This document shows positions 8,699 through 17,213 of a DNA stretch of 64,000 bases, in pieces (the stretch's first letter is position 1; each line of letters opens with the position of its first letter). The translations under genes were made by a program, and so were the position numbers. Below the pieces are notes generated by a model. That model saw nothing but the letters and a program-made list of their open reading frames with translations. It made no database searches and was not told the DNA's origin. Source of the stretch: Acidobacteriaceae bacterium (GTDB lineage: Bacteria > Acidobacteriota > Terriglobia > Terriglobales > Acidobacteriaceae); contig PKVW01000037.1 of NCBI GenBank assembly GCA_003131585.1, positions 49,350 to 113,349 of the forward strand, written 5' to 3'.

Positions 8699-10075
8699 AT
8701 GAGCGCACCGAGGGCCCTGAAGCTGTTGGCCATCGATGACACTCCCCAGAACCTTGAGCTTATTCGCGCCGCACTCGAACAGCAGGAGTTGGAGATATTA
8801 ACCGCGGACGATCCTGAAGCAGGCTTCGAAATGTTTCTACAGATTCGGCCGAGAATCGTCCTGCTCGATATGGTGATGCCAAAAGTGAATGGGATGGAAC
8901 TGTTGGAGCGCATCGTTGCCGTCGATCCCGGTACAGACGTAATTCTGATGACGGCGCATTACTCTCCGGAATCTGCTGTCGAAGCGATTCAGAAGGGCGC
9001 GTGCGATTACTGGACCAAACCTCTGGACGTCGGAAAACTTCGCACCCGGATCGCGGGTTTTCTGGCAGAGGCGGAAAAGCGGCAGAGAATCCTGCACCTA
9101 GATCGAGAGCTGATTGACGCATCTCAATTCGAAGGCATGGTGGGCCGCAGTCCTCTGATGTTGGAGGTCTTCGCCAAGATACGGCGAGTTGCGCCGCACT
9201 TCAGAACAGTATTGATCACTGGAGCGACAGGGACGGGTAAGGAACTTGTAGCCCATGCTCTCCACCGGCTTAGTCCGTCGGCACGAGGCGAATTCGTGGT
9301 TTGCAACTGCTCGGCGCTCGTCGAGAATCTGGTCGAGAGCGAGTTGTTCGGCTATGTCCGCGGTGCTTTCACTGGTGCAACACAAGACAAACCCGGTCTG
9401 TTTGAACACGCAGACGGCGGAACCATCTTTTTGGACGAGATTGGTGAACTCTCTCTACCGGCCCAGGCCAAGCTCCTGCGGGTTTTACAGAACCGTCAAG
9501 TGCAGAGAGTCGGATCCCCCACTCCCCGCAGCATCGACGTGCGAGTCGTGGCTGCCACACACCGCAACCTGAAGACTATGGTGCGCGAGGGACAGTTTCG
9601 GGAAGATCTCTATTACCGCCTGGCAATCGTTGAGATCCCGCTGCCTAGTCTGGGACAACGGCGCGAGGATTTGCCGCTTCTGCAAAGGTCTTTCATCGAA
9701 AAGTTCGCTGCGGAATACGGAAAATCGATTGCAGGGCTAACCCGCAGGACGCAAACTCGTATGGCGACGTATCCCTGGCCGGGGAACATCCGCGAACTTG
9801 AGAACGTGATAGGGAACGCCTGCATGATGGTGGAAGGGACTCTAATCGACATTGACGATCTGCCTGAAAGCCTTCGCGCCCCGCTCAGTGAAGACGTATC
9901 AACAGATGAAACATTCTTGCCTCTCGACGAGTTGCAAAGGCGTCACATCTTGCGTGTATTGCAGGCAGTGGGCGGCAGCAAACCCCGAGCTGCCGAGATC
10001 CTCGGTATTGGTCGAGCGACCATCTACCAAATCCTGTCACGGATGAAAGTCAAAGAGGGAAATGAGATCGTGTAG
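8699..10075 (+). CDS. NtrC-family sigma-54-dependent response regulator
   Basis: Transcriptional activator for sigma-54 promoters, 458 residues. The receiver has acidic pair D13/D14 and phospho-acceptor D57 (VLLDMVMP). The AAA+ domain has Walker A GATGTGKE (about 175-182), the sigma-54 contact loop GAFTGA (about 222-227), Walker B IFLDEIGE (about 242) and an arginine-finger region. A Fis-type helix-turn-helix lies at about 408-455 (PRAAEILGIGRATIYQIL). I chose the ATG at 8699 because GGGGAG precedes it; the in-frame extension to 8609 translates the tail of the decayed HD-GYP gene. No sensor kinase is adjacent, so this is an orphan regulator in this window. Confidence 0.93.
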   Translation: MSAPRALKLLAIDDTPQNLELIRAALEQQELEILTADDPEAGFEMFLQIRPRIVLLDMVMPKVNGMELLERIVAVDPGTDVILMTAHYSPESAVEAIQKGACDYWTKPLDVGKLRTRIAGFLAEAEKRQRILHLDRELIDASQFEGMVGRSPLMLEVFAKIRRVAPHFRTVLITGATGTGKELVAHALHRLSPSARGEFVVCNCSALVENLVESELFGYVRGAFTGATQDKPGLFEHADGGTIFLDEIGELSLPAQAKLLRVLQNRQVQRVGSPTPRSIDVRVVAATHRNLKTMVREGQFREDLYYRLAIVEIPLPSLGQRREDLPLLQRSFIEKFAAEYGKSIAGLTRRTQTRMATYPWPGNIRELENVIGNACMMVEGTLIDIDDLPESLRAPLSEDVSTDETFLPLDELQRRHILRVLQAVGGSKPRAAEILGIGRATIYQILSRMKVKEGNEIV

Positions 10076-10967
10076 ATGGCTTGGCTCGACGGTCTGGGCA
10101 AAGTCTGTACGCCACAGTGATTCGTTGACGGGATTGGCCGATATTTCGCGAGCGACGTGGTGAGTTCCTCAGTCAAGCGGACGTCGTATATAACCTGGCC
10201 TCGCGTTTGTTAATTGATGATTATCAGTCATCGCGCCTTCCTTCTGTGGTGAAGATTAGCCGATTCTCGCTGGACTCAGCTATCAGGGGCCCTTCTCTCC
10301 AACTCTCGGCGGGAGCGTTTAAGTTCCTCGGCGATGACTTTTTTCGTCTCGAAGGACAGTCTTATATTCAGCGGCAAGCACCTTGTTGGGGAGATTGTCG
10401 AGTGCGTAGTGGGCCTCCGCGCGGCCCCCTTTTCGGCGGAGAGAATTGAGTCCGACTGGCGGATTCTCACCGGGCTTCATCCAGTGCGCGCTGGCGTTGA
10501 ACTCGATCTGGCGGTTGGTGTCGAGGCGGGCGGTCACGCGGCCATCTGGCGCAATTAACTCGATCACGGCGAGGTCGAGATTGGCAACGCCCAACGATTT
10601 GTCGGGCGGAGTGAACTGGATCAAACGTTCCCTTGTTTTCAGTTTTAGGGCGTTATGAGAATCGCGCAAGGGTGGGATAAGTGCAACGCAGAGCAAAATG
10701 AGATCCAGTTGCATTGTTCAAGCTTTCAAGCGGGCTTCGATTGGCGATTACGTTGCACCGAGTATCCACCCTTCGACCTCGGCCGGTTTGCGCTCGGATC
10801 GTTCCAGTTCCGGAGAGAAGAATTGTGTCAGAGTGCGCTTCGCATCCCCCACCGTCCACCATACTCACTGGAGAAGACTCACCCCTCTTGAATAAGCTGA
10901 TCAAGTCCCTTACGCTGCAGTCAAACAACTGATTCTGAATCTGTTGATCTCAGCGCCGCTTTCCAGT
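10076..10967. other. Long intergenic region with one doubtful ORF
   Basis: About 890 bp between the NtrC-type gene and the LysR gene. The only candidate is a minus-strand frame at 10319-10714 (listed separately). No RNA gene or clear terminator was seen. Confidence 0.4.
10319..10714 (-). CDS. Doubtful hypothetical protein or gene remnant
   Basis: 131-residue frame that I do not recognise. The middle part (phrases such as VANLDLAVIELIAPDGRV and NRQIEFNASAHWMKPGENP) has a protein-like composition with alternating hydrophobic residues. There is no good ribosome-binding site, and the N-terminus looks arbitrary. It may be a fragment of a beta-rich surface protein, or chance. Listed only so the stretch is not read as empty. 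Confidence 0.2.
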   Translation of the reverse strand: MQLDLILLCVALIPPLRDSHNALKLKTRERLIQFTPPDKSLGVANLDLAVIELIAPDGRVTARLDTNRQIEFNASAHWMKPGENPPVGLNSLRRKGGRAEAHYALDNLPNKVLAAEYKTVLRDEKSHRRGT

Positions 10968-11921
10968 TTACAGCTCAGATGGATAGAGATAATTCCATTT
11001 GCTGTGGTGACAGGTGCCGTGGCGGCTGATACCTGCGGAGGATGAGCGGACGAACTCGTTTGCCAACCTCGAATCGTCATCGGTTCTCATAATCACACAC
11101 GCTTCGAAACACAATGATGTGTCTGAAATCGGCTTTACGACTACACCGTTGGCCCTAAAGAGGGCGGCTGCAGGTTGGGCGATGATAGCCACGCCGACAT
11201 GCTCAGATACCAAGTGAACGGCCTGTTGAGCCGTAACGATATCGTGCGCGCGCTTCGGAGCTATTCCCTCACCCAATGCTGCGTTCCGGATTGCGTCATG
11301 AACGACGGGCTGAACCCGTCGCGCAAATAAAATCCATTCATCTCTCGCCAGATCTTGGAGCGCTATGCTCTCCTTCTCAGCAACCGCGTGAGTCATTGGA
11401 AGAACCACACATAGAGGCGTCTGGGCGAATGCAACGGCGGCAATCTGAGAGTTTTCCGGTGGCGCCGTTACCAACGCCAGATTTAGGTCGCCTGCCATTA
11501 CACTCCGGATCAACTCGCTCGAGAATTCACTGATGAGTTGAATGCGGAGCTTTGGATACAGGGGCAGACGGATCGCAAGAACGGCCGAAACCCAGGCTTG
11601 GTCGGCGTCGGGCGAGTGCCCAACAGTCAAAATGGTCTCGCTCCCCTCGCGAGCAGCACGACCGAGCTGAACGGCCCGGTCTATGTGCAAGAGGGCGGAA
11701 CGAGCCTCCTCGACGAAGATACGGCCCACTTCGCTAAGCTCCACATTCTTTTTATTCTTGCGCGTGAACAAATGAAAACTATGGTGTTTTTCGATCTCAT
11801 TGATCTGTTTGCTGAGTGCAGATTGAGTGAGGTGCAACCTTTCTGCAGCCCGAGTGAAATTCATCTCCTCGGCCAGGACAAGGACTGCCTGTAGGTGACG
11901 TACTTCGGCCCTGGGGAACAC
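10968..11921 (-). CDS. LysR-family transcriptional regulator
   Basis: DNA-binding regulator of 317 residues. The N-terminal winged helix-turn-helix is typical of the family: LQAVLVLAEEMNFTRAAERL, then HLTQSALSKQINEIEKH and LFTRKNKKNVELSEVG. A LysR substrate-binding domain follows (about residues 90-295). LysR proteins usually regulate a divergently transcribed neighbour, but upstream (higher coordinates) there is only a 650-bp gap and then the Fic operator array, so the target is unclear. It lies next to the island and could belong to the core genome or to the island. Confidence 0.9.
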   Translation of the reverse strand: MFPRAEVRHLQAVLVLAEEMNFTRAAERLHLTQSALSKQINEIEKHHSFHLFTRKNKKNVELSEVGRIFVEEARSALLHIDRAVQLGRAAREGSETILTVGHSPDADQAWVSAVLAIRLPLYPKLRIQLISEFSSELIRSVMAGDLNLALVTAPPENSQIAAVAFAQTPLCVVLPMTHAVAEKESIALQDLARDEWILFARRVQPVVHDAIRNAALGEGIAPKRAHDIVTAQQAVHLVSEHVGVAIIAQPAAALFRANGVVVKPISDTSLCFEACVIMRTDDDSRLANEFVRSSSAGISRHGTCHHSKWNYLYPSEL

Positions 11922-12568
11922 TGCTCAACCCCCTTCACGCGCGGCGGAGATCGGCAACCGCCTACATCTAGTAAAGGAACCCCCACAAGGGAGAAAGCAG
12001 CAAAACAATCTCGGGAGGCCCGACGGAAAGAGAATTGCGCCGTATGAAAATATTTTGATGCTTTTCCCCTTCAAGCTGTTCCTGAGTTAGTGTCGGGTAA
12101 ATCTCGATGAAGAACGGTCGTCAGGCGATATCTTCTGGATCATAGACGGCGTTCATCTGATATCCACGGTTCCGGAGATTGGATGTTCTCAGCGGGTTAG
12201 CAATCAAATTGATCCGATTGGAGCATTCGCGCCCAAGCGCCGCCGTCCGGTGCGTGTTGAGGCTTTCGACCAGGCTGTGAGGCAGACCATGGTCGCCGGC
12301 ATCGTCATCGTCATCGTCATCACCGGCATCGGCATGGGCAGCGGCAATATCGGCGGGACCGCCAGGGCAACGACCAACACGGACCCTCGGAGCGCGTCGG
12401 CCGTTGACGGCGCGCGCGGCCCATGCTGCGTCGGACTGAAAACGCAAAGGAGAATGTCGATCGAAACCGGATCAGGAAGGCGGCGCGATGGTAGTGGTCG
12501 TAGTCGCGGTGATGGTCGTGGTGTTCATCGTCGCTGTGTGAGCGTAAAGGGGGCTCCCGAATCAGTTC
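11922..12568. other. Intergenic region with a GTCATC trinucleotide tract
   Basis: About 650 bp without a supported gene. It includes a short run of CATCGT triplets at about 12300-12322, which produces an Asp-rich frame on the minus strand and an Ile/Val-rich one on the plus strand. Neither looks like a real protein. Confidence 0.4.
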
Positions 12569-12703
12569 TATACGCAATTATCGTTTGTTTTAATTGCGTT
12601 TAGACGGCAGTAATTGCGTATATAACGCATTTTTGTTGCGTATAACCATTGATAATTGCGTATAGCTGTGTTTTAATTGCGCATAGAAATCTATACGCAA
12701 CGA
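12569..12703 (+). promoter_or_regulatory. Eight-copy operator array before the Fic gene
   Basis: The 135 bp before the Fic start codon hold eight copies of a 12-mer with consensus TAATTGCGTATA in both orientations. Plus strand: 12591-12602 (one mismatch), 12611-12622 (perfect), 12633-12644 (two mismatches), 12653-12664 (perfect), 12674-12685 (one mismatch). Minus strand: 12569-12580 (perfect), about 12621-12630 (partial, overlapping the third copy) and 12692-12703 (two mismatches). The last copy ends 9 bp before the ATG, so a bound protein would block transcription or translation initiation. The winged helix of the Fic protein itself is the obvious candidate ligand (inference). Confidence 0.8.
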
Positions 12704-12712
12704 TAGGACACT

Positions 12713-14122
12713 ATGCCTCCTCGCATTCCGGAAGAATCCCTGGCTGCTATCGAGCAAGCGGTCGCGAAGCACCCCGACGGGGCGAGCTTGAGCGACGTGG
12801 CCGAGGCGCTCCCGGAGCGGCTTGCGGATCGCACCCTACAGTACAGGCTCAAATATCTCGTCGACAAGGGGCGCCTGATCACGGACGGCGAGGGGCGGCG
12901 GTGGACGCGATATCGCGTACCGGCGGCGGAGGCGGAGCCTGCGGCTGTTCCCGCAGCAGCGGAGAAGACGGAGGAGGAGGCGGTGCCGCTGTCTCCGGCC
13001 AGCCAGGAAATGCGCGCCTATTTGAGCCAACCACTCAATGCGCGCAAGCCGGTTGGTTACAACCGTGAATTTCTCGACTCGTACCGGCCCAACGAGACGC
13101 TCTATCTTTCGGAAGAGCAGCGCGCGCATCTCGCGCAGGTCGGCAAACCAAACTTTGACGATCAGGCAGCGGGCACTTATGCAAAGCAGATTTTGAACCG
13201 GCTGCTCATCGATCTGTCGTGGAACTCAAGCCGCCTTGAGGGCAACACCTATTCGCTGCTGGATACGACGCGGCTGATCGAACTCGGCGAGGCGGCGGAA
13301 GGTCGGGACCGGCTGGAAGCGCAGATGATCGTCAACCACAAGGACGCGATCGAATTCCTGGTCAATGACGCGGAGGCCATCGGCTTCAACCGTTACACGA
13401 TCCTCAACCTCCATGGCATTCTGGCGCAGAACCTTCTGCCCGACCCGGGTGCGCCGGGGAGGTTACGCCGTATGGGCGTCGGCATCGGAAAGTCCACTTT
13501 CCATCCTCTGGAGCTGCCGCAACTGATCGAGGAGTGTTTCAACGAGGTACTGGAAAAAGCCGCGACAATCAAAGATCCGTTCGAGCAGGCGCTGTTTGCG
13601 ATGGTGCAGTTGCCCTATCTGCAGCCGTTCGATGACGTGAACAAGCGTGTGTCGCGCCTGTCGGCGAACATTCCGTTCATCAATCGCAATCTTTCACCGC
13701 TGTCCTTCATCGACGTGCCGCGCGCGATCTACATGGATGCGATCCTGGGCGTTTATGAACTGAATAAGATCGATCTGCTGCGGGATGTATTCATCTGGGC
13801 GTATGAGCGGTCGGCGGCCCGCTATGCCGCCGTTCGCCAGTCGTTGGGCGAGCCCGATCCGTTCCGGTTCAAGCACAAGGCCGCGTTGCAGCAGATCGTC
13901 GGCGAGGTGGTGCGCGGGCGGATGGACAGGAAAGCCGCCGCGGCATATATCACGACCTGGGTGGAGAAGAACGGCATCTCGGAGGCCGACCGGGAGAAAT
14001 TCAGGGACATGGCCGAGAGCGAGCTTGTCAGCCTGCACGAAGGAAACTTCGCGCGCTACCAGATCAGGCCCAGTGAATTCGAGGGGTGGCAACATGTCTG
14101 GCGTGAGCGCAAGAAGTCATGA
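12713..14122 (+). CDS. Fic-domain protein with N-terminal winged helix, degenerate active site
   Basis: 469 residues. An N-terminal winged helix-turn-helix (about 1-75: SLSDVAEALPERLADRTLQY, then LVDKGRLITDGEG) is followed by a Pro/Glu-rich linker, a Fic_N-like segment (about 105-150) and a Fic fold. The class II inhibitory motif SSRLEGN is visible at about residue 170. The catalytic motif, normally HPFxxGNGRxxR, reads QPFDDVNKRVSR at about residue 303: the catalytic His is Gln and the first Gly is Val. Fic enzymes transfer AMP or other groups to target hydroxyls; with these changes ordinary AMP transfer is doubtful. It overlaps the next gene by ATGA. Likely autoregulated through the operator array upstream. 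Confidence 0.88.
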   Translation: MPPRIPEESLAAIEQAVAKHPDGASLSDVAEALPERLADRTLQYRLKYLVDKGRLITDGEGRRWTRYRVPAAEAEPAAVPAAAEKTEEEAVPLSPASQEMRAYLSQPLNARKPVGYNREFLDSYRPNETLYLSEEQRAHLAQVGKPNFDDQAAGTYAKQILNRLLIDLSWNSSRLEGNTYSLLDTTRLIELGEAAEGRDRLEAQMIVNHKDAIEFLVNDAEAIGFNRYTILNLHGILAQNLLPDPGAPGRLRRMGVGIGKSTFHPLELPQLIEECFNEVLEKAATIKDPFEQALFAMVQLPYLQPFDDVNKRVSRLSANIPFINRNLSPLSFIDVPRAIYMDAILGVYELNKIDLLRDVFIWAYERSAARYAAVRQSLGEPDPFRFKHKAALQQIVGEVVRGRMDRKAAAAYITTWVEKNGISEADREKFRDMAESELVSLHEGNFARYQIRPSEFEGWQHVWRERKKS

Positions 14123-14281
14123 GCGACAGACGGCTGAACGACCTCATCCGCTTCTATTCGATCCTGAATCAGCTCGAAAAAGCGATTGGCGCCGCGCGCG
14201 CCCTGGCTGATTGCCGCGGCCGTATGAAATGGCCGTCGCGCGGGGTCTACTTCTTCCACGAAACCGGCGGCCACCGAGGTT
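14119..14281 (+). pseudogene. Truncated partner gene of the Fic protein
   Basis: The ATG overlaps the Fic stop codon (ATGA), showing translational coupling. The first 45-50 residues (LNDLIRFYSILNQLEKAIGA, then GRMKWPSRGVYFFHETG) match, from memory, a small GIY-YIG-like family that usually continues with a phrase like PRVVRVGTHA. Here the match stops near 14270, and the frame then runs antisense into the mobilization gene at 14281-14661. I therefore read it as a 5' fragment cut off by a recombination junction. The exact junction base cannot be fixed by eye. Confidence 0.6.
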
Positions 14282-14661
14282 CAGCGCCGCGCTTCGTGGT
14301 CTTTGAGCCGGTCCAGAGCCACACGCGCCTTCTGCTTCTTGACCAAGTCGACGATTCCGTCGAACACCTCGGACGTGATCGCCTGCCCTTTTGCCAGCGG
14401 ACCAAGCAGGTTCACCAACAGTAGCCGGCACGCCGTGATTTCCACCATCTCCGCACTGGGCCGGAGACCCGTCTTGTCCTGTTCGAGCTCGCGCAAGATC
14501 AGGCGACGGATCAGATCCCCCTGCGTCTGCTTCCGTTTTGCCGCCAGCGCCTCCAGTTCATGCTGCTCCGCCTGGTTCAGCTTCGTCCCCACGTGATGCA
14601 CTCGGAACCGCGCCCGCTTGGCCGCCTCCCCTGCTAGGTTCTTCTCATCGAGCAGCGCCAT
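14281..14661 (-). CDS. Mobilization/relaxosome accessory-like protein
   Basis: 126 residues, basic and largely helical. The core (VGTKLNQAEQHELEALAAKR, then KQTQGDLIRRLILRELEQ) has the spacing of a ribbon-helix-helix or MobC-like protein that helps a relaxase at the transfer origin. A second helical part follows (residues 65-126). GGAGGG and GTGGAG lie just before the ATG at 14661. It is the first of a run of minus-strand conjugation-related genes that ends at the truncated pilin. No relaxase is present. The family assignment rests on general features and context, not on a decisive motif. Confidence 0.55.
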   Translation of the reverse strand: MALLDEKNLAGEAAKRARFRVHHVGTKLNQAEQHELEALAAKRKQTQGDLIRRLILRELEQDKTGLRPSAEMVEITACRLLLVNLLGPLAKGQAITSEVFDGIVDLVKKQKARVALDRLKDHEARR

Positions 14662-14864
14662 CGCTCCACCCTCCCGACACCGGCGTTTACGCGGGTATAC
14701 ACGGGTTTCCCTACGGAACCCCGACCCACGCTATCTATCGGATACATGGATGTTTCCTCGAGAGCACTCGCAGGTTTCCCCACAGTTCCCTCCCAGGGGT
14801 GGAGTGTCACAATTCTTCCGGTGCGAAGCACCGTTCTTGCTCCGACACGAAATTGAATGCATGA

Positions 14865-15188
14865 TCACGCCTTCACTGCTCGCACAGAAGGCGTTGACTC
14901 CACCCCAGCTACAAGCTTCTTTGCAGGCTCCTCCGCTCCATCCTTCGCATCCTGATTTGGGCCTTTACGGACGCGTAACGTGGAAGCGAGCTGCTTGGCT
15001 TGTGGCGTCTTCAGAAAGTCCTGAAAGTCGCGGTCTTTCGAGAAGACATAGTTGAGCGCTTTATCCACCACGTCGTCGGCGGGTGCGTGAACGAAGGCGG
15101 CGTACTGATCGACCTGCTCGGCGGTGGATTCATCGAGCCGAACCAAGGCATTGATGTAGTGGCTTAGATTGATCTCAAGTAATGGCAT
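14865..15188 (-). CDS. Small hypothetical protein of the island
   Basis: 107 residues, function unknown. A good AAGGAG precedes the ATG at 15188. The N-terminal half (INALVRLDESTAEQVDQYAA, then VVDKALNYVFSKDRDFQDFL) has the look of a helical or ribbon-helix-helix protein; the C-terminal part is Lys/Ala/Glu-rich and probably disordered. It starts 25 bp downstream of the corrected end of the primase gene, so the two likely share an operon. Confidence 0.6.
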   Translation of the reverse strand: MPLLEINLSHYINALVRLDESTAEQVDQYAAFVHAPADDVVDKALNYVFSKDRDFQDFLKTPQAKQLASTLRVRKGPNQDAKDGAEEPAKKLVAGVESTPSVRAVKA

Positions 15189-15212
15189 GTTTTCTCCTTA
15201 TTTGGTGTTGAA

Positions 15213-16179
15213 TCAAGCAACTTTTTTCCGGGCAATCATCCGCTGTGCCGTCAGCGCAATCTCCCGCGCACGAGCGGAGCAAGGTGCGGTGGGAATCTCG
15301 AAGCGGCGGCGGACCACCAGCATCGTGACCACGCCGTCCATCGGAACGCCTTCGATTAGCCAAAGTCTGGCCGATGCGACATCCACGGTTCGCTGTGCGT
15401 AGTAGAGCGGATTCGGCATATCGGGGCAGCGCGAAGCCAGCTTTCGCGTGAGCTTTGTGGCGTCCTTTCCCCTCGGCAAGTTCATGCAGAACCCAGGCCC
15501 AATCGTGTTCGGAATTGGTGTGGTTTGCGGAGCGCTTTCGTGGCGTGGTTGAACGGGATGAAACGATGGCATCCGCCGCTAGAATATCCAGCCGGAAGTC
15601 GTCGGAATTCCAAGTGGAATCGCCTGGGTATTCGACGGTCACGGGCCACTCGGGATCGTACTTGCAATTCAGGAATCCGGGCAGGCGGAGGACCCGGTTG
15701 CAGTCGGTACAGGCGGGATCGCCGCCGAAGGTAATCGCGAGCAGTTTCAGGGCGCTTTCCTGCTGTTCGAGAGTAAAGCTGTCAACTCTCCAGAGAACCT
15801 GATATTTGCCGAGCGATGTCGAGACAATTGCGGTCGGCGTGGGAACGGCATCGGAGGCCCGGAGCGAAGTGAGGTGGGCCTGGCCGTCGGTATCCAAATC
15901 AAGGTACAGATGCCGCACTGCGACGATGCTCTCCTTCGTGCGTTTGCGGCCACCGGGGCGAAGCGTATTGGCAGCCACACAGACATTGGCGCCGGTAGAA
16001 TGCGCAAGCCAGCCGAGGTAACGAGGCGCAAGCGCGGTCTCCAATTGGATAATCCTCTGTAGTGTTCCACTGGGAACTTCACGCTGTAGAAGCAGCGCAA
16101 TCGTCTCACCCGGAGCGAAGCAACGGGTGAGGAAATCGGCAGCAGTGCTGGTTCCATTCCGGGTCCTATCCTGTGGCAT
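15213..16179 (-). pseudogene. RepB-like DNA primase, frameshifted
   Basis: Plasmid/ICE-type primase domain (phrases VRHLYLDLDTDG, IVSTSLGKYQVLWRVD, CTDCNRVLRLPGFLNCK). The frame from the ATG at 16179 is coherent to about 15470 (WVLHELAEGK) and then turns into Arg/Gly-rich nonsense to 15175. In another frame the sequence continues sensibly as KDATKLTRKLASRCPDMPN through ARLWLIEGV and REIALTAQRM to a stop at 15213. Removing one G from the AAAGG run near 15463-15468 joins the frames. This is either a genuine +1 lesion or a sequencing error. The start overlaps the end of the preceding reading frame (16166). Confidence 0.72.
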
Positions 16180-16332
16180 GTTTCACCTCGAATACCGGCT
16201 CAATCAGGAAGCGTTTCGCGTCGCGGTCGTGCCACCCGGAAGCATCCTGATTGCCCCGATCTCGCTGATGCTTTCGTCGAGGAGCAGAGGCTCAATGGGC
16301 CGAAGGAATGGCAGGATCAACTCGAAGCTCAT
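16166..16332 (-). pseudogene. Fragment of a CpaF/VirB11-type secretion ATPase gene
   Basis: From the ATG at 16332 the frame reads MSFELILPFLRPIEPLLLDE then SISEI, which is close to the N-terminus of CpaF/TrbB-type ATPases as I remember them. The family usually goes on with IMGN or IMVN. Here the frame is lost right after SEI; a second frame carries GNQDASGWHDRDAKRFLIE and ends with TAG at 16166, overlapping the primase start. The ATP-binding domain is absent. A relic of a conjugation gene is the simplest reading, but the fragment is short. Confidence 0.4.
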
Positions 16333-16398
16333 AACTGGAACCTCATAGCGATGGAAGCCCAGCGGTCAGCCGGGCTTCCGAGAGTGAGGAGCTAGGGC

Positions 16399-16794
16399 CT
16401 ATGCGGCCGTTTCCTCCTGGGGAACTTCATCGTGCTCATGGTTTTTCTCCTGATCTTCCGGGGCGACCTTTTCCGCGCGATCAAGCTTTAGGATCGAAGC
16501 GACCCGAATTTTCCAGACGCGCTGCTTCGAGTCCGTCTTCTTGCTGATGTGTTCCCTGCTGCGCAGTTCGCCTTCCACTTGGATATGCGCTCCTTTGGTG
16601 AGTGTCTTGGCGAACTCCGAGAGCATGCCGAAAACGACGGAACGGTGCCATTCGGTGTGCGAGATGTACTGATCGTCCTTCTTGTAGGAGGACTTGGTTG
16701 CCAGCGAGAGAGTGGTAAAGCTGCGATTGTCGTTGGTGCGAACTTCTGGGTTGCTGCCGAGAAATCCGATGAGGGTTACTTTGTTCTGGTACAT
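16399..16794 (-). CDS. ssb: Single-stranded DNA-binding protein
   Basis: 131 residues. OB-fold of the SSB family: NKVTLIGFLGSNPEVRTNDN at the N-terminus, then SFTTLSLATKSSYKK, TEWHRSVVFGMLSEFA, KGAHIQVEGELRSREH. It binds single-stranded DNA during replication or transfer. The acidic tail ends in EETAA rather than the DxPF-type tip that recruits partner proteins in chromosomal SSBs. Placed in the conjugation-like block, it is probably an element-borne SSB and not the housekeeping copy. Confidence 0.88.
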   Translation of the reverse strand: MYQNKVTLIGFLGSNPEVRTNDNRSFTTLSLATKSSYKKDDQYISHTEWHRSVVFGMLSEFAKTLTKGAHIQVEGELRSREHISKKTDSKQRVWKIRVASILKLDRAEKVAPEDQEKNHEHDEVPQEETAA

Positions 16795-17213
16795 GATTGT
16801 GTCTCCGTTTGTTGAATTTTCCCGTTGTTGATCGGGTCACACTGGGCGGAGCCAAGCGAGTGGGCCCAGCTCCGAAGGCCGAAGGTCTGCTTTCTCGGAG
16901 GGGCCCGAAAGAAGTTTGCGCGGCGCCTTTTGCCGTGGTTCTCAAACTTGTTTTGGGAGGAACCGAGACCCCGAAGGGGCGCGGAATGCGAAGCAGAGGA
17001 CCGAGCGCCGCCGGGCGCCGGAAAGGTCCCGAAGCTGTGACCGAGCGGAAGACGGGATACATAAACGGCAGACACGTTCCAGAGGAAGTTCTCATCCGCA
17101 TCCTGGCTGCGGAAGTCCGCTGCAATCGCAGTGCGATTCCGCAGGCATGTCCGCCGTAGGTACAGCACAATCCGTCACCGCCGTTGTCCGTCGGAAGGCT
17201 CTTGTTCGCCGGC
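16795..17213. other. GC-rich non-coding stretch of the island
   Basis: About 420 bp between ssb and the truncated pilin gene. Open frames exist on both strands but have skewed Arg/Pro/Gly composition and no similarity I recognise. A palindrome AATCGCA-G-TGCGATT lies at 17124-17138. The stretch could hold a transfer origin, but nothing visible proves it. Confidence 0.35.

Noticed and set aside
12121..12447. Minus-strand frame with an Asp run (DDDDDDD-type)
   Set aside because: The run is produced by a CATCGT triplet tract; no ribosome-binding site, and the opposite strand is equally open.
14265..14300. Second attachment site of the island at the Fic-partner junction
   Set aside because: The tRNA-Lys 3' sequence (TGGTGAGCGCGG and following bases) is not found there.
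16776..17168. Open frames on both strands in the GC-rich stretch next to ssb
   Set aside because: Arg/Pro/Gly-rich composition, no motif and mutual antisense overlap; treated as non-coding.
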